DNA of 64,000 bases from Ramlibacter terrae (GCA_013127575.1 CP053418.1:1054001-1118000); one strand, 5' to 3'; shown: positions 1-9,285, counted from the first letter of the stretch. Made by a program: numbers and translations. Notes: generated by a model from the sequence alone, not told the origin.

Positions 1-660
1 GCCGGGAATCGGTTCCACCGAGATGGAGCCGAGGAACTGCCGGATCACTCCTTCGCGGCCGAGGACCTCGGGGCTGCGGGTGCTGGGATGCGTGAGCTTC
101 TGGTAGCCCGAAATGATGCGGTCGAGGTAATCGGGGTTGGAAGGCGCGTCGGCGGCACCGCCGGTGTCCTGTCCCCCGAGCTGGCGGGCGGGAGACAGGT
201 TGAGGGCGGCCTGCCCGTTCGAGGTGGAAGTGTCCAGCCGTAGCTCGTCGATCACGCGCTCGGCCAGCGACCGGCTCTTGAGGAGCTCCTGCTGCGTGCG
301 GATCGAGGCGGCGTCGTCGCCGCGGCGATTCTGGTCGGGGTCGTTCTGGAACTGCACCACGCGCGGCGTCACCTGTTCGATCTGCAGGATGACGCTGGAG
401 CGGTACACGGGCGTGCTGAGGAAGGTGCGGACCGCCGCCACCGTGGCGCCGAGCGCGATGACCGGGAGCAGCGTCCACTTGTGCTTGTAGACGATCCGGC
501 CGATGTCGGTCAGGGTCAGGGAATCGTCGCCGACCGGGTCCTCGTCGGGGCGCACCGCTCCGCCCAGCTGCAGTTGGTGCGGCTGGCGCAGGGCCAGTTC
601 GTTGGCGACGGTCGGGGCGAATCCCGATGCGTCGTCCCGCGAGAGTTCGGAGGCTGACAT
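1..660 (-). CDS. Wzz/Wzc-type polysaccharide chain-length determinant, N-terminal part (cut by window edge)
   Basis: The frame is open from an ATG at 660 to the window edge (220 residues). A soluble leader of about 55 residues is followed by IVYKHKW and a hydrophobic segment at about residues 61-80, the usual opening of Wzz proteins. LLKSRSLAERVIDEL (about residues 106-120) and SVEPIPG (about 214-220) match the periplasmic Wzz domain. The family controls polymer length in exopolysaccharide assembly at the inner membrane; many members continue into a cytoplasmic tyrosine autokinase, but that part would lie outside the window, so the kinase half is inferred only. It follows the export-protein gene by 48 bases on the same strand, so the two are probably one operon. 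Confidence 0.8.
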   Translation of the reverse strand, partial: MSASELSRDDASGFAPTVANELALRQPHQLQLGGAVRPDEDPVGDDSLTLTDIGRIVYKHKWTLLPVIALGATVAAVRTFLSTPVYRSSVILQIEQVTPRVVQFQNDPDQNRRGDDAASIRTQQELLKSRSLAERVIDELRLDTSTSNGQAALNLSPARQLGGQDTGGAADAPSNPDYLDRIISGYQKLTHPSTRSPEVLGREGVIRQFLGSISVEPIPG

Positions 661-708
661 GGCGTTTTTCTTGTGGGTGGTGCCGTCCGGGTGAACGCCC
701 GGCTGAGC

Positions 709-1520
709 TTAAGGCACGAGCGCCGAGAAGGGGTTGATCGAGTTGATGACGTCGCGGAACACGGAGTCCGTCAGCAGGACGCGGGTCGGGTCGCGCAGGA
801 TGACCACCAGGTCGTCGCCGCGCAGCTGGGGATCGTCGGCCTCGCCGGCGCGGATCCGCTCGACGTCGAACGTCGCGACCGGCGGGCGCCGTCCTGCCCT
901 TGCCGGTACACCTTCACTTCGGTGGCCTTCGCGATGCGGCCCGGGCCGCCGGCCATCGCCAGCGCCCGAAGGAGCGTCATCTCGCCGACGATGGGATAGA
1001 TCCCCGGCTTGCCCACGGCGCCGTCGAGGGTGATCTGCTGCGTGGTGAATTCCTTGATGAAGACCGAGACCTGCGGGTCTTGCAGGTACTTCTGCGCATA
1101 CATGCTGGCGATGTGCTCCTCGGCCTGGTGCTGGGTCAGGCCGGCGAGGGTGACCGAGCCGATCAGCGGGAGCGAGACGTAGCCGGCCGCATTCACGCGG
1201 ACGCTGCGCTTGCCGTTCTCGACGTTCAGAACCTCGATGTCGAGGAGGTTGTTGGCGCCGATGCGGTATTCCGCGCCAAGGCCGGTTCCCATCGCCGGCA
1301 CGGGCCCGGAGGGTTGGGCGCCCCCGCCCGCATCCGCCGGTGCGGCCTGTGCGCCGGCGGCGACGCCGCCCGCCTTGGGGACGGGCGGAAGGTTGCGGAA
1401 CTGTCCATCCGGCGCGGAGGGCGACAGGATGTAGTTTTCGATCGAGCGCTGCGCGAAGCTCCCGGTAGCCACCAGTGCCAATGCCCCCGCGAGCGCAAAC
1501 CGAACCAGAGTCGGAGACAT
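709..1520 (-). CDS. Polysaccharide export outer-membrane protein (Wza-like, Poly_export/SLBB)
   Basis: Exopolysaccharide export channel subunit in the outer membrane and periplasm. The ATG at 1520 opens a signal peptide (hydrophobic core LAGALALVATGSFA). No lipobox cysteine follows it, unlike classical Wza. YRIGANNLLDIEV at about residues 86-98 is the start of the Poly_export domain; GYVSLPLIGSVTLAGLT follows, and GKPGIYPI begins the SLBB repeat. One base is lost near 882; after it the protein continues ATFDVERIRAG and ends NSINPFSALVP with stop at 709. The usual length for the family is about 270 residues, as here. It is the first gene after a recognisable promoter and precedes the Wzz/Wzc-like gene. 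Confidence 0.85.
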
Positions 1521-1540
1521 ACAGAACCCCTAAAAATCGA

Positions 1541-1569
1541 AGTGTAAGGAAGTATCACCGTACTTCCAA
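1541..1569 (-). promoter_or_regulatory. Promoter of the exopolysaccharide operon with an operator-like dyad
   Basis: On the minus strand, TTGGAA (1569-1564) and TACACT (1546-1541) are separated by 17 bases, a plausible sigma-70 promoter, 21 bases upstream of the export-protein ATG. A perfect dyad GGAAGTA-N6-TACTTCC (1548-1567) occupies the spacer between the two hexamers, where a bound repressor would block polymerase. The gene-free gap is only 66 bases, so the promoter must be here unless transcription comes from the upstream gene. Confidence 0.5.
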
Positions 1570-1586
1570 CAAAGCCTCTACAGGGC

Positions 1587-2631
1587 TCAGTGCTTATCGG
1601 CCTCCGAAGTGAAGGAATCAGCGAAAAATTCCTCTGCCGGCAGCTTGCACCGTGCCGAATATTCGGCACGCGCCGAATCGACCACGATGGGCGCGCCGCA
1701 CGCATACACTGGTGCGCCGACAGGTCGGGAAAGTCCTCGATCACGGCACGGTGGACGAAGCCGGTGCGCCCCGTCCAGTTGTCCTCGGGCAGCGCGTTGG
1801 ACACCACGGGAACATAGTCCGGGTTCGGCATCTCCGCAAGCCGCTCCTTCACCCACGCGTCCATGTAAAGATCCGCCGGCCGGCGGCCGCCCCAGTAAAG
1901 CGTGGCCTTCCGAGAAATGCCCTTGAACTGCATCTGCTCGATCAGCGCCTTGATCGGCGCGAAGCCGGTCCCCGAGGCGAGCAGCACCATCGGCTTGTCC
2001 GAATCCTCGCGCAGGTAGAAGCTGCCGAACGGGCCTTCGACGCGCAGGATCTCCTTTTCCTTCATGCCCGCGAACACGTGCTCGGTGAACTTGCCGCCCG
2101 GCATGTGGCGGATGTGGAGTTCGACGCCCGGCCCGTTGTGCGGCGCGTTCGCCATCGAGTAGCTGCGGCGGGCGCCGTCGCGCAGGATGAACTCCACGTA
2201 CTGGCCCGCGTGGTAGCGCAGCGTGTCGTTGGCGGGCAGTTGCAGCTTGACGATCATCACGTCGTGCGAAACCTTCTCCAGGCTCATCACGCGCGATGGC
2301 ATCTTGCGGATGGGGAAGGCGCTTTCGTCCGTCACCTGGCGCGATTCGAGCACCAGGTCGGTCTGCGGCACCGCGCAGCAGGTGAGGATCAGGCCGGCGG
2401 CTTCCTCTTCCGCCGACAGGGCCTTGGCTGGTGCGTGCCGTGCACCACGGTCCCTTCGAGCTTGCGGCACTTGCAGGAGCCGCAGGCGCCGTCCTTGCAG
2501 CCGTAGGGCAGGCCGATGCCCTGCCGGATGGCGGCGGCCAGCACCGCTTCGCCCTCGGCGGCCGCAAAGGCACGCCCGCTCGGCTGCACCGTGATCTGGA
2601 AGGGGCCGGCGGGGGCCGTGGAGGCAGTCAT
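1587..2631 (-). CDS. CDP-6-deoxy-delta-3,4-glucoseen reductase-like ferredoxin/FAD/NAD reductase
   Basis: Soluble electron-transfer flavoprotein of about 348 residues, moving electrons from NAD(P)H through FAD to a plant-type 2Fe-2S centre. Residues 1-90 hold the ferredoxin domain: CKDGACGSCKC gives three cluster cysteines and LTCCAV the fourth. The FAD domain carries RSYSMANAP (RxYS) and the NAD domain ASGTGFAPIKA (GTGxAP) and YACGAPIVV. Frame breaks near 2428 and 1710 both restore to CCAGG (His-Gln-Ala and His-Gln-Val). AscD in deoxysugar synthesis has this layout, but beta-proteobacteria use the same label for general NAD(P)H oxidoreductases; no other deoxysugar gene is visible, so the substrate is unknown. 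Confidence 0.8.
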
Positions 2632-3608
2632 GCTTTCGGTATCCTCTGAACTCTTCGGTCTGTCGTCTCACCCGATTTTGCCCTCAAACCAGAGCCCCCT
2701 CGGCGCCTTGCCCGCGCGCTTTCGCCGCCCGCGCCTGCTCGTCGTCGGTTGCGGCGACGTCGGCCTGCGCGTGGCGCGCGCGCTCGGTCCGCGGGTGCGG
2801 GCGATCGCGCTCACCTCCAGCCCCGCGCGCCTGCCCGAATTGCGCGCGCGCGGCATCACGCCCGTGCGGGGCGACTGGACGCGCCCCGCTCGCTGGCGCG
2901 CTGGCGGGCATCGCCGACCGCGTGGTGCACCTCGCGCCACCGGGAGCGGAAGCAACGGGCGCCTGGTGGCGCGACCTGCGCACCCAGGCGCTGCTGCGCG
3001 CGCTGCGCCTGCGCGGCGCGCCGGCGGCGCTGGTGTACGCCTCCACCACCGGCGTCTATGGCGATTGCCGGGGCGAACGGGTGGCCGAGAGCCGGCCGGT
3101 GCGCCCGCAGACGCCGCGGGCGCAGCGGCGCGTCGACGCGGAGCGCCAGGTGCGCTTCTTCGGGCGCGGCACGGGCGCGCGCACGGCGATCCTGCGCATT
3201 CCCGGCATCTACGCGCCCGACCGCGCCGGCGGCACGCCGCGCGAGCGCCTGCACAAGGCCACGCCGGTGCTGCGCGCGGAAGACGACGTTTACACGAACC
3301 ATGTCCACGCGGATGACCTGGCGCGCATGCTGGTCGCCGCGCTCTGGAAGGGCCGGCCCCAGCGCGTTTACAACGCCAGCGACGACAGCGCCCTGAAGAT
3401 GGGCGACTACTTCGACCTGGCGGCCGACCTGTACGGCCTGCCCCGGCCCCCGCGCGTTCCGCGCAGCACCGCGCAGGAGCAGTTGCCCTTGATGCTGCTG
3501 AGCTTCATGGGCGAGTCGCGCCGGCTGGACAACAGCCGCGTGAAGAACGAGCTCGGCGTGCGGCTTCGCTATCCGACGCCGTCGGAAGGCCTGCGCTCCG
3601 GCAGCTGA
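2630..3608 (+). CDS. NAD-dependent epimerase/SDR-family protein (YeeZ-like)
   Basis: Rossmann-fold NAD(P)-binding protein of about 325 residues. RLLVVGCGDVGLRVAR is the dinucleotide-binding motif. VYASTTGVYGDCRG resembles the Ser/Tyr region of extended SDRs, but the Tyr-x3-Lys pair is degenerate. Two frame breaks (about 2876 and 2900) each restore CCTGG, giving GDLDAPRSLARLAGIADRV. The ATG at 2630 has GGAGG six bases upstream and overlaps the divergent reductase start by two bases; a TTG at 2708 would start closer to the conserved fold. Substrate unknown; YeeZ-type proteins are usually annotated only as sugar-nucleotide epimerase-like. Confidence 0.7.
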
Positions 3609-3612
3609 CCGC

Positions 3613-4639
3613 TCAGATCCCCGGTGCCCGCCGCATGGTGTCCATGCGGTCCACGCCCTTGAGCGTCACCTGCCGGATCTCGGTGCCCTTCAGCAGTGTG
3701 AGCTGCACCTCGTCGTCGGGATTGGCCCGCGACCAGAGCTTCTTGTAGAAGGCTTCCAGCGTCGTCACGGGCGCGCCGTCGATGGCCAGCACCACGTCGC
3801 CGGGCACGAGGCCCGCCTCCTGCGCCGGGCTCTCGGGCGTGACGCGCACCACGTGCACGCGGCCGCCCTGTTCGGCGGAACTCACCCCGAGCCGGGGCCG
3901 CCTGCTGCCGCGCGTGCTGCCGGTCTGCTGGAGTTCGGCCAGGATCGGCTTGAGCAGGTCCACGGGCACGAACATGTTGCCCGGCATGCGGCGGTTGTCG
4001 CCGAGCGCGTCGCCCACGAACAGGCTGCCGATGCCCAGCAGTTCGCCGCGCTGGTTGAACAGCGGCGCGCCACTGTGGTTGCGCAGCGGCGGACTCGTGA
4101 AGAGGGCGCTTTCGATGTGGTACTCCCAGTAGCCGGAGAACGGCCGCCGGCTCACCAGCTGCGTCATCGCGATGCTGCCGTCCTCGCCGCCCACGGCCGC
4201 CAGCAAGGCCTCGCCGGGCTCGAGCGGCGCGGCGGCTCCGAGCACGACCGGGCTGATGCCGCGCAAGGGCAGCAGCGGCCGGATCAGGCCGAAGCCGGTG
4301 GCGGGTCGTAGGCGACGGCGCGCGCCGGCAGCTTGCGGTTGTCGTGCGTGACGACTGGATCGCGTCCGCCTCCAGCATCAGGTAGCCGATGGTGAGGATC
4401 AGGCCGTCGGGGCCGATCACGACCCCCGAACCCGAGCGTTCGCGCCCCGGGGTTTGCGCCGACCGCGCGCCCTCGGCCGACCGCACCTCGATGCCCACCA
4501 CCGCTTCGTTGGCCTTGGTGAGCGCGTCGATCATGGATTGGTAGGCGGGCGCCGGCGTGGCCGCGAGCGCGCCGCATGCGGGTCCCAACGAGAGCAGCAG
4601 CGGCAAGGCGAGCCGGCGGATGGAACCGAGGAAGTCCAT
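3613..4639 (-). CDS. Trypsin-like/HtrA-related periplasmic PDZ protein lacking the catalytic histidine
   Basis: Exported protein of about 340 residues. The ATG at 4639 opens a signal peptide (LALPLLLSLGPACGALA). GSGVVIGPDGLILT is the first trypsin-fold strand, but the usual N-x-H-V that holds the catalytic His is replaced by IGYLMLEAD. The serine region reads NHSGAPLFN instead of GNSGGPL, so Ser is kept. The C-terminal third is a PDZ domain (RLGVSS, PAQEAGLVPGDVVLAIDG). Frame breaks lie near 4355 (restores CCAGG) and 4310. With His missing it is probably a non-proteolytic sensor or chaperone; that is inference. It starts about 150 bases from the divergent H-NS gene. Confidence 0.75.
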
Positions 4640-4717
4640 GGCAAATCCCGTTGGTGGAGTGGCACGAGAATGCGCCAAACGGGCGCGCCCCGCAACCGGC
4701 ATGCTGAATTTGCGGTG

Positions 4718-4756
4718 TGCAATTCGGCTATTTGCAATTCGGCCGAATTGCATAAT
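4718..4756 (+). promoter_or_regulatory. H-NS gene promoter with 20-base perfect palindrome and direct repeat
   Basis: An AT-rich island in GC-rich DNA. TGCAATTCGGC occurs at 4718-4728 and again at 4733-4743, 15 bases apart. The second copy is the left half of a perfect 20-base palindrome at 4733-4752 (TGCAATTCGG and its reverse complement). The palindrome runs into CATAAT (4751-4756), a good -10 element 31 bases upstream of the ATG; no strong -35 is visible. A protein bound here would cover the core promoter. Autoregulation by H-NS or a dedicated repressor are both possible. Confidence 0.55.
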
Positions 4757-4786
4757 GGCGGACCGAAAACGACCCGAGGAATTTCG

Positions 4787-5106
4787 ATGGCAACTTACGG
4801 AATTGAAGGAGCAGGCCGAAAAGCTGCTGGCGGAAGCTGAAAAGATGCGTGAAAAGGAGATCGCCGACACGATTTCCGATATCAAGGAAAAGATCCGGGC
4901 GTACGGATTGACCGCGGAAGACACGGGCTGGCGCGCGGCGCCCCCGTGCGCGGCGTTCGCGCCAAGAGCGCTCCTGCGGCCGCCGGTACCGCGGCCCCAA
5001 TGGTGAAACCCGGTCGGGCGGCCGCGGCCGCAAGCCGCAATGGGTAACCGAAGCCCTGAAGCAGGGCCGCAAGCTGGAAGAATTCGAGATTCGCGCCGGC
5101 CGGTAG
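4787..5106 (+). CDS. H-NS histone family DNA-binding protein
   Basis: Nucleoid-associated silencer of AT-rich DNA, about 106 residues. The ATG at 4787 follows GAGGAA. The N-terminus is a coiled-coil oligomerisation helix (ELKEQAEKLLAEAEKMREKE). The C-terminus has the beta-proteobacterial DNA-binding motif RYRGPNGE followed by GRGRKPQWVTEAL. A break near 4797 restores CCAGG (Met-Ala-Thr-Tyr-Gln-Glu-Leu). In the DNA-binding motif the expected Trp after NGET reads Arg, consistent with CCTGG miscalled as CCCGG. A further break lies near 4940. It stands alone and ends ten bases from the convergent glycosyl-transferase gene. Confidence 0.85.
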
Positions 5107-5115
5107 GCGCAGGCG

Positions 5116-6219
5116 TCAGGTGCGGGCGTCGGCGTTGGCGCCGCCCGCCAGCACCGGGGCGGAGGCCGAGGAGGCCACCCAGCGGTAGAGCAGATGATAG
5201 GCCAGCACGCAGCCCGCCATCGCCGGCAGCAGCAGTTCCGGCTGGCTGAAGAACAGCACCGCGGGCACCACCGGCACGAAAGCGCAGGTCCACATCACCA
5301 CCGACACCGCGGCATTGCGCAGGTTGGGCTGCAGCAGCGGCAGCCGCGGCTGCACCAACTGCGTGGCGACCAGGCTGTGGAGGTGGTGGCGGTCCGCCAT
5401 TCCGGGTGATTGCCGCACCTTGCGCCGGCGCATCACGCTGTAGGCGACTTCGAGGGTGGGGTAGCCGCACAGCAGCACGCTGGCCCGGGGCGACACGGGG
5501 GTTGCGGGCGAGCAATTCGACCGAAAGCCACGCCAGCGCGAAGCCCGAGAAATAAGCTCCGCCGTCGCCCGGGAACAGCTTGCCCGGGGAAAATTGACGA
5601 GCCAGAAGCCCGCCACCGCCGCCGCCAGCACCACGGCGGTGATCGCCGAGGACTTGTCGCCGACGGCATGGGCGATGGCAGCCAGCGCCAGGCTGGAGAT
5701 GATGACGGTGCCGCTCGCCAGGCCATGGAAGCCATCGATGATGTTGACGGCGTTGGCCACGCCGCCGACGGCGAATGCCGTGAACAGCACGGCCAGCGGC
5801 CACAGCGAGAGGAACATGTCGACGGCGGGAATGTCGACGCGGGTGAGGCCGACGCCGGTGATCAGCGCGGCGGCGGCGCCGCTGGCCATCGTCACCAGCA
5901 GGCGGGTGCGCACGGTCACCCGCTTGGTCACGTCTTCGAGGAGACCGATCGCCAGCGCGGGCATGCCGGCCAGCAGGACGGTGGCCAGCACCGTCCTCGC
6001 GGATTCGCCGGGCAGCAGCAGCCAGCCCGCCACCACGCCGATGTAGATCGCGATGCCGCCCACGCGCGGGGTCGGGTCGAAATGGAACTTCTGGATGCCC
6101 GTGGGCAGGTCCATGGTGAGGTGCCCATGCTTGTGCGCGCTCAGCACGAGCGCTTGCGCGAGCAGGAGCGACACGACGAGCGCGACCGCTACCGCGAGCA
6201 GGGAACCCGGGGACACCAC
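5116..6219 (-). CDS. WecA/TagO-type undecaprenyl-phosphate glycosyl-1-phosphate transferase
   Basis: Polytopic inner-membrane enzyme (family 4 glycosyltransferase, 367 residues) that attaches a sugar-1-phosphate to undecaprenyl phosphate to start a surface polysaccharide. Seen: a signal-anchor helix, the PTPRVGG motif, LLEDVTKR, the catalytic loop NAVNIIDGFHGLASG, and FPGDGGAYF. The middle segment (5595 to about 5500) is shifted and then restored by a compensating change, so the ORF looks continuous but about 50 residues are miscalled. The protein ends ANADART at 5116. It may start synthesis of the polymer handled by the Wza/Wzz genes at 1-1520, although it is 3.6 kb away and separated by other genes. 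Confidence 0.8.
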   Translation of the reverse strand: MVSPGSLLAVAVALVVSLLLAQALVLSAHKHGHLTMDLPTGIQKFHFDPTPRVGGIAIYIGVVAGWLLLPGESARTVLATVLLAGMPALAIGLLEDVTKRVTVRTRLLVTMASGAAAALITGVGLTRVDIPAVDMFLSLWPLAVLFTAFAVGGVANAVNIIDGFHGLASGTVIISSLALAAIAHAVGDKSSAITAVVLAAAVAGFWLVNFPRASCSRATAELISRASRWRGFRSNCSPATPVSPRASVLLCGYPTLEVAYSVMRRRKVRQSPGMADRHHLHSLVATQLVQPRLPLLQPNLRNAAVSVVMWTCAFVPVVPAVLFFSQPELLLPAMAGCVLAYHLLYRWVASSASAPVLAGGANADART

Positions 6220-6513
6220 GGGAAAGTTCTTTTTTCAGCTGGGCATTCTGTGGCTCAGCAGCACAATCGGTGACAGAGGACGCACTTTATTGCAGGGGCG
6301 CTGCTTACGCAACTGCCCTAAGGCAATGCGTCACGGCAGGCGGGCCCGGATACAACGCGACAGGAATCAGAGCGGTCGCCGGCGTACGCCTTCCTTGCGC
6401 ATCGCCGCGATCATTTTGGCGGCCGGACATGACGATCATGTTTCAGCCCGCCGCAATCGTAAGGAGCGGCAGGCGCCGCGCGTGGTCAAAACGGGGGAAG
6501 GGCCGCAGCCCGG
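6220..6513. other. Gene-free interval between wecA-like gene and tRNA-Leu
   Basis: 294 bases. No convincing ORF, repeat or RNA fold was recognised. It should contain the promoter of the minus-strand glycosyltransferase (T-rich just upstream of 6219) and the 3-prime flank of the tRNA. No integrase or direct repeat of the tRNA end was seen. Confidence 0.5.
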
Positions 6514-6597
6514 TGCCGGAGGCCGGAATCGAACCGGCACGATGTTGCCATCGGCAGATTTTGAGTCTGCTGCGTCTACCGATTTCGCCACTCCGGC
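6514..6597 (-). tRNA. tRNA-Leu (anticodon CAA)
   Basis: On the minus strand the acceptor arms GCCGGAG (6597-6591) and CTCCGGC (6521-6515) pair over 7 bases. The anticodon stem GCAGA/TCTGC encloses CTCAAAA, giving anticodon CAA, which reads UUG. The extended variable arm typical of leucine tRNAs and the T-arm GGTTCGATTCC are present; total 84 bases. The encoded tail after the discriminator reads CCG rather than CCA, so the last A is added post-transcriptionally. Confidence 0.93.
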
Positions 6598-6637
6598 AAC
6601 GGAAGAGGGAAGCCGGAAATTATGGCACAGTGCCACC

Positions 6638-7538
6638 ATGCATTACCCCACCATCGAGGACGCGATCGGGCGCACGCCGCTCGTGGCCTTGCAACGCATC
6701 GGCGCCGGCGACAACGCGCGGCGTGGCAACGTCATCCTCGCCAAGCTCGAAGGCAACAACCCCGCCGGCTCCGTCAAGGACCGGCCCGCGCTGTCGATGA
6801 TCCAGCGCGCCGAGGAGCGCGGCGAGATCAAGCCGGGCGACACGTTGGTCGAGGCCACCTCCGGCAACACCGGCATCGCGCTGGCCATGGCGGCCGCGAT
6901 CAAGGGCTACCGCATGGTGCTGATCATGCCGGAGGACCTGTCGATCGAACGCGCGCAGACCATGAAGGCTTTCGGCGCCGAACTGGTGCTCACGCCCAAG
7001 AGCGGGGGCATGGAGTACGCGCGCGACGGCCGAGAACATGCAGCGCGAAGGCAAGGGCCGCGTGCTGGACCAGTTCGCCAACCCCGACAACCCGCGCATC
7101 CACTACGAGACCACCGGCCCGGAACTGTGGGAGCAGACGTCCGGGCGCATGACGCACTTCGTGAGCGCGATGGGCACCACCGGCACCATCACCGGCGTGT
7201 CGCGCTTCCTCAAGGAAAAGAACCCGCAGGTGCGCATCGTGGGGGCCCAGCCGAGCGAAGGCTCGCGCATTCCCGGCATCCGCAAGTGGCCCGAGGAATA
7301 CCTGCCGAAGATCTACGACCCGTCCACCGTCGACGAACTGGTCTACGTTTCGCAGGACGACGCGGAGGAGATGTGCCGCCGGATGGCGCGCGAAGAAGGG
7401 ATCTTCGCGGGCATCTCCGCCGCCGGCGCATGCTGGGTCGCGCAGCAGGTGGCGCAGCAGGTCGAGAACGCCACCGTGGTCTTCGTGGTGTGCGACCGCG
7501 GCGACCGCTACCTGTCCACCGGCGTCTTTCCCGCGTGA
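6638..7538 (+). CDS. cysM: Cysteine synthase B (O-acetylserine/thiosulfate sulfhydrylase)
   Basis: PLP enzyme of about 300 residues making cysteine or S-sulfocysteine from O-acetylserine. The PLP lysine is in NPAGSVKDRPA (Lys47), the phosphate-binding loop is TSGNTGIALA, and the second glycine loop is SAMGTTGTITG. CysM rather than CysK is favoured by the NPAGSVKDR context and the charged RKWPEEYLPKI loop. A frame break near 7030 restores CCTGG (Arg-Asp-Leu-Ala-Glu-Asn). It overlaps the next gene by four bases, so the NUDIX protein is translationally coupled. Confidence 0.9.
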
Positions 7539-8057
7539 GCGAATTCCGTTTCTGCCCGCAGTGCGCCACGCCGCTGCAACTGGTGGCGCAGATGGAGGAC
7601 GGCGGCGAGAAGCAGCGCCTGCGCTGCACCGCCTGCGGCTGGACGCACTGGAACAATCCCACGCCGGTGCTGGCCGATCATCCAGTACGACGACCGGATC
7701 CTGCTCGCACGCAATGCGGCCTGGACGCACAAGATGTACGCGCTGATCACCGGCTTCATGGAGGCCGGCGAGACCCCGCAGGAAGGCATCACGCGCGAGA
7801 TCGCCGAAGAGACGAGCCTGTCCGTGCAGGAACTCAACTTGGTGGGCGTCTACGACTTCCAGCGCATGAACCAGGTGATCATCGCCTACCATGCGCGTTG
7901 CGAGGGACAGGTGAAGCTGTCGCCCGAACTGGTGGACTACAAGCTGTTCGCATACGACCGGGTGCGGTGCTGGCCGGCCGGTACCGGCTACGCGCTGGCC
8001 GACTGGCTGCGCGGCAGGGGCATCGAACCCCAGTTCACCGACTGGTCGCGGCGTTGA
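7535..8057 (+). CDS. NUDIX hydrolase with N-terminal zinc ribbon
   Basis: Nucleotide-diphosphate hydrolase of about 174 residues. GTG start at 7535 inside the cysM stop (GTGA overlap). CPQC and CTAC form a zinc ribbon as in NudC-type NADH pyrophosphatases. The Nudix box starts GFMEAGETPQEG and ends REIAEETSL, with Ser where Gly is usual. One frame break near 7680 joins the ribbon to the catalytic domain (IIQYDDRILLARN). NudC-type de-NADding or NADH hydrolysis is possible, but the protein is shorter than E. coli NudC, so the substrate is open. Confidence 0.8.
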
Positions 8058-8068
8058 GGAGACTCTGA

Positions 8069-8296
8069 ATGGAATTCGACAAGGAAATCGACACCCGCGG
8101 CCTGAACTGCCCGCTGCCCATCCTGAAGGCCAAGAAGGCGCTGACCGACATGCAGAGCGGCCAGCTGCTCAAGGTGGTGTCGACCGACGGCGGGTCGCTG
8201 CGCGACTTCCAGGCTTTCTCCAAGCAGACCGGCAACGAGCTGGTCGAGCAGCAGACCGTCGGCAGCGAGTACGTCCACGTGCTGCGCCGCCGCTGA
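8069..8296 (+). CDS. TusA-family sulfurtransferase
   Basis: Small (75 residues) sulfur-carrier protein. The TusA signature is in LNCPLPILKAKKAL, with the persulfide cysteine Cys14 in CPxP. TusA relays sulfur for tRNA thiolation or molybdopterin, and relatives serve other sulfur transfers. It lies 11 bases after the NUDIX gene and on the cysM strand, which gives a sulfur-metabolism theme. It ends four bases from the convergent galU. Confidence 0.9.
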   Translation: MEFDKEIDTRGLNCPLPILKAKKALTDMQSGQLLKVVSTDGGSLRDFQAFSKQTGNELVEQQTVGSEYVHVLRRR

Positions 8297-8299
8297 CCC

Positions 8300-9189
8300 T
8301 CAGCCCAGCGAGAGCCCGCCCGGTACTGGCGGAAGGCCGGCCCCACCTCGGGGTGCTTCAGCGCGAATTCCACCGTGGCTTCCCGGGAAGCCCTGCTTGC
8401 TGCCGCAGTCGTACCGCTTGCCGCGGTAGCTGTAGGCATGCACGCCTTCGGTCGCGATCAGCTGCGCGATGCCGTCGGTGAGCTGGATCTCGCCGCCGCT
8501 GCCCCGCGGCTGGTTGCGGATGCGCTCGAACACCGCCGGCGTGAGGATGTAGCGGCCGGACACGCCCAGGCGCGAGGGCGCCTGGTCGGGCGACGGCTTT
8601 TCCACCATCTTCTCGACCTTGACCAAGCGCTCCCCGGCCGGTTGGCCGGCCACGATGCCGTAGCGGCGAACGTGTTCCAGCGGAACCTCCTGCACGGCCA
8701 GCAGCGACGTGGGCGTTTCTGGAACACCTCCGCCATCTGCGCCAGCACGCCCTTCTCGCCTTCGGGACCGCACATCAGGTCGTCGGCCAGCAGCACGGCG
8801 AACGGCTCGTTGCCGACGATCGGCTGCGCGCAGAGCACCGCGTGGCCGAGGCCGAGCGTGCGGGGCTGGCGCACGAAGGAGCAGTCCATGTCGTCCGGCG
8901 CGAGCGAGCGCACGAGGTCCAGCAGCTCGGTCTTGCCGCCGCTCTCCAGCTCCGACTCCAGCTCGTAGGCGGTATCGAAGTGATCCTCGATGGCACGCTT
9001 GTTGCGACCGGTGACGAACACCATGTGGCGGATCCCCGCCTCGTAGGCTTCTTCCACGGCGTACTGGATCAGCGGCTTGTCCACGATGGGCAGCATTTCC
9101 TTGGGCTGCGCCTTGGTGGCGGGCAGGAAGCGGGTGCCGAGCCCGGCGACCGGGAAGACGGCCTTGTTGATGGTGGTTGACTTGGTCAT
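8300..9189 (-). CDS. galU: UTP-glucose-1-phosphate uridylyltransferase
   Basis: Makes UDP-glucose from glucose-1-phosphate and UTP for surface polysaccharides and trehalose. Nucleotide-binding motif [19 protein letters not shown] at residues 15-33, then [13 protein letters not shown] and LLADDLMCG. About 295 residues, normal for GalU. Breaks near 8715 (an A-run), 8385 (CCTGG read as CCCGGG) and 8325 (CCTGG) scramble the C-terminus; restored it reads [18 protein letters not shown] and ends GLSLG at 8300. Confidence 0.93.
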
Positions 9190-9285
9190 GGACGTTTGGA
9201 CAGGTTCTGGCTAAAGTCGCCGATTCTCAGCAGTAAGGCATTTTCCCCGGCGCGAACCGGGCCCTGCGTAAGACAAGGACGGCGT

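Noticed and set aside
3569-5803. One long minus-strand frame of 744 residues
   Set aside because: It is a chimera: miscalled parts of the glycosyltransferase, the H-NS antisense strand and the protease-like gene, joined only because frame breaks remove the stops.
6220-6597. tRNA-Leu as a mobile-element attachment site
   Set aside because: No integrase, no direct repeat of the tRNA end and no foreign gene cluster; neighbours are housekeeping genes.
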